Shown piece after piece: positions 5,269-6,032 of a stretch of DNA of 6,032 nucleotides. Source of the DNA: Planctomycetaceae bacterium (lineage in GTDB: Bacteria > Planctomycetota > UBA1135 > GCA-002686595). The translations under genes were made by a program, and so were the position numbers. The notes under the pieces are model-generated. The model made no database searches and was not told where the DNA came from. It worked only from the letters and a program-made list of their open reading frames with translations. Within the stretch, counting starts at the first letter, position 1. Each line of letters opens with the position of its first letter. The stretch spans positions 1 through 6,032 of the forward strand of contig JABWBL010000232.1 of the NCBI GenBank assembly GCA_013360535.1. The letters are read 5' to 3'.

Positions 5269-6032
5269 GCAAGCCGCTGGTCCTCCTCGCGGCGGCACTG
5301 TTCGTGCTCGCCGGGCTCGCGCCCGTCGCCGTGATGGCGGCGCGCGTGACGCCGGAGGACTTGGCGCGCCTCGTCGAGGCGGGCTCGCTGGAGCTGCTCG
5401 GGCGCACGGCGGCCTACGGGTTGCTCGTCGCGGGTCTCGCGCTGCTCCTCGGCCTGCCGTTCGGTTTTCTCACCGCGCGCACGGACATGCCGCTCGCGAG
5501 CGTGATGCGGCCGCTCGGCGTCGTGCCGCTGTTCCTGCCGCCGATGATGCTCGCGATGGTGTGGACCGCCGTGGCGGAGATCCGCGGCGGGCCTGCGGCG
5601 GTGTTCGTGTCGACCTTGAGCACGTTTCCGCTGGTCGCAGTGTTCTCCGCGCGGGCCTTCGAGCGGGTCGACGGACGGCTCGAAGAAGCCGCACGACTGG
5701 CTGGCGGCGTGCGGGCGCTGCTCGCGGCCAACCTGCCGCTCGTGCTGCCTCCGGCGCTGTGTGGAGCGTGCCTCGCGTTCGTGTTCACGATCAACGACTT
5801 CTCGGTGCCCGACTACGTCTCGTGGCTGGGGCTGCCGAAGTTCAGCGTGTACGCCGACTCGATCTACGCGACGTGGCGCATCGACGCGAGCCCGGGGCGC
5901 GCGGTCGCGATGGCGCTGCCGCTGGTCGGGATGACGATGGCGATGCTGCTTCCCGCGCTCGCGCTGCGACGCCGCGGCGCGCTCGCTTCGATCGTCGGCG
6001 ATTTCCGCACTCCGGCGCGCATCGAGCTCGGT
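5265..6032 (+). CDS. ABC transporter permease, FbpB-type, 3' end missing
   Basis: 256 codons, open to the window edge. The inner-membrane subunit forms the channel for the ligand carried by the upstream lipoprotein. GTG at 5265-5267 overlaps the lipoprotein TGA. The next candidate, ATG at codon 24, would delete the first membrane helix, so GTG is preferred. Six hydrophobic segments are visible near residues 4-26, 49-70, 83-104, 110-129, 158-179 and 213-234. Between the fourth and fifth lies the cytoplasmic EAA loop that contacts the ATPase: EEAARLAGG (140-148), followed by NLPLVLP (156-162). NDFSVPDYVSWLG (177-189) is like iron(III)-type permeases. After the sixth helix, RRRGALASIVGDFRTPARIE (235-254) resembles the linker before the second half of two-domain permeases of about 520-550 residues, so a second six-helix domain probably follows beyond the edge. 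Codon use matches the neighbours. Whether the substrate is iron depends on the binding protein, whose ligand is unclear. Confidence 0.88.
   Translation, partial: MSKPLVLLAAALFVLAGLAPVAVMAARVTPEDLARLVEAGSLELLGRTAAYGLLVAGLALLLGLPFGFLTARTDMPLASVMRPLGVVPLFLPPMMLAMVWTAVAEIRGGPAAVFVSTLSTFPLVAVFSARAFERVDGRLEEAARLAGGVRALLAANLPLVLPPALCGACLAFVFTINDFSVPDYVSWLGLPKFSVYADSIYATWRIDASPGRAVAMALPLVGMTMAMLLPALALRRRGALASIVGDFRTPARIELG

Noticed and set aside
4111..5298. Minus-strand open frame of about 395 codons opposite the binding lipoprotein
   Set aside because: Low-complexity Arg/Val/Ala/Leu-rich translation, antisense to a well-supported gene. It also covers the divergent promoter region.
1..6032. CRISPR array, tRNA, insertion sequence or phage/defence module
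   Set aside because: No regularly spaced repeats, cloverleaf-type sequence, transposase, integrase or defence-gene motif was seen on either strand.

Overview
The window is an ordinary-looking piece of a very GC-rich bacterial chromosome. Nearly every codon in the real genes ends in G or C. It holds six protein genes in two divergent groups. A Gram-negative-type organism is suggested by a lipoprotein-anchored binding protein, a secreted protein and a phosphohexomutase of the kind used for surface sugars. Planctomycetota, Myxococcota or a similar high-GC lineage would fit, but this is an inference from composition and protein style; nothing here fixes the taxon. No tRNA, rRNA, CRISPR array, insertion sequence or phage gene is visible.

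Left part, minus strand, read from right to left: a PLP-dependent class I/II aminotransferase (2853-4031, GTG start), a low-specificity L-threonine aldolase (1794-2837, 15 bases after the aminotransferase), and a phosphomannomutase/phosphoglucomutase (384-1739, 54 bases further on). The spacing suggests one transcription unit. After a 176-base non-coding stretch comes the beginning of an unrecognised exported protein (1-207), which runs off the window edge.

Right part, plus strand: a lipoprotein of the ferric-iron-type ABC transporter solute-binding family (4213-5268), then a GTG-started permease that overlaps the lipoprotein stop by four bases (5265 to the window end). The permease is cut off just after its first six-helix domain, in a segment that resembles the linker of two-domain FbpB-type permeases. 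An ATPase gene would be expected beyond the edge. The binding protein lacks an obvious tandem-tyrosine ferric ligand, so iron is not certain as the substrate.

The 181-base divergent intergenic region (4032-4212) is the most structured non-coding part. It has a 7-base inverted repeat, a third copy of the same 7-mer, and an 11-pair stem-loop with a two-base bulge. It probably carries both promoters and perhaps an operator or leader structure. I found no convincing novel system. The points most worth checking are that intergenic structure, the substrate of the ABC transporter and the identity of the truncated exported protein.
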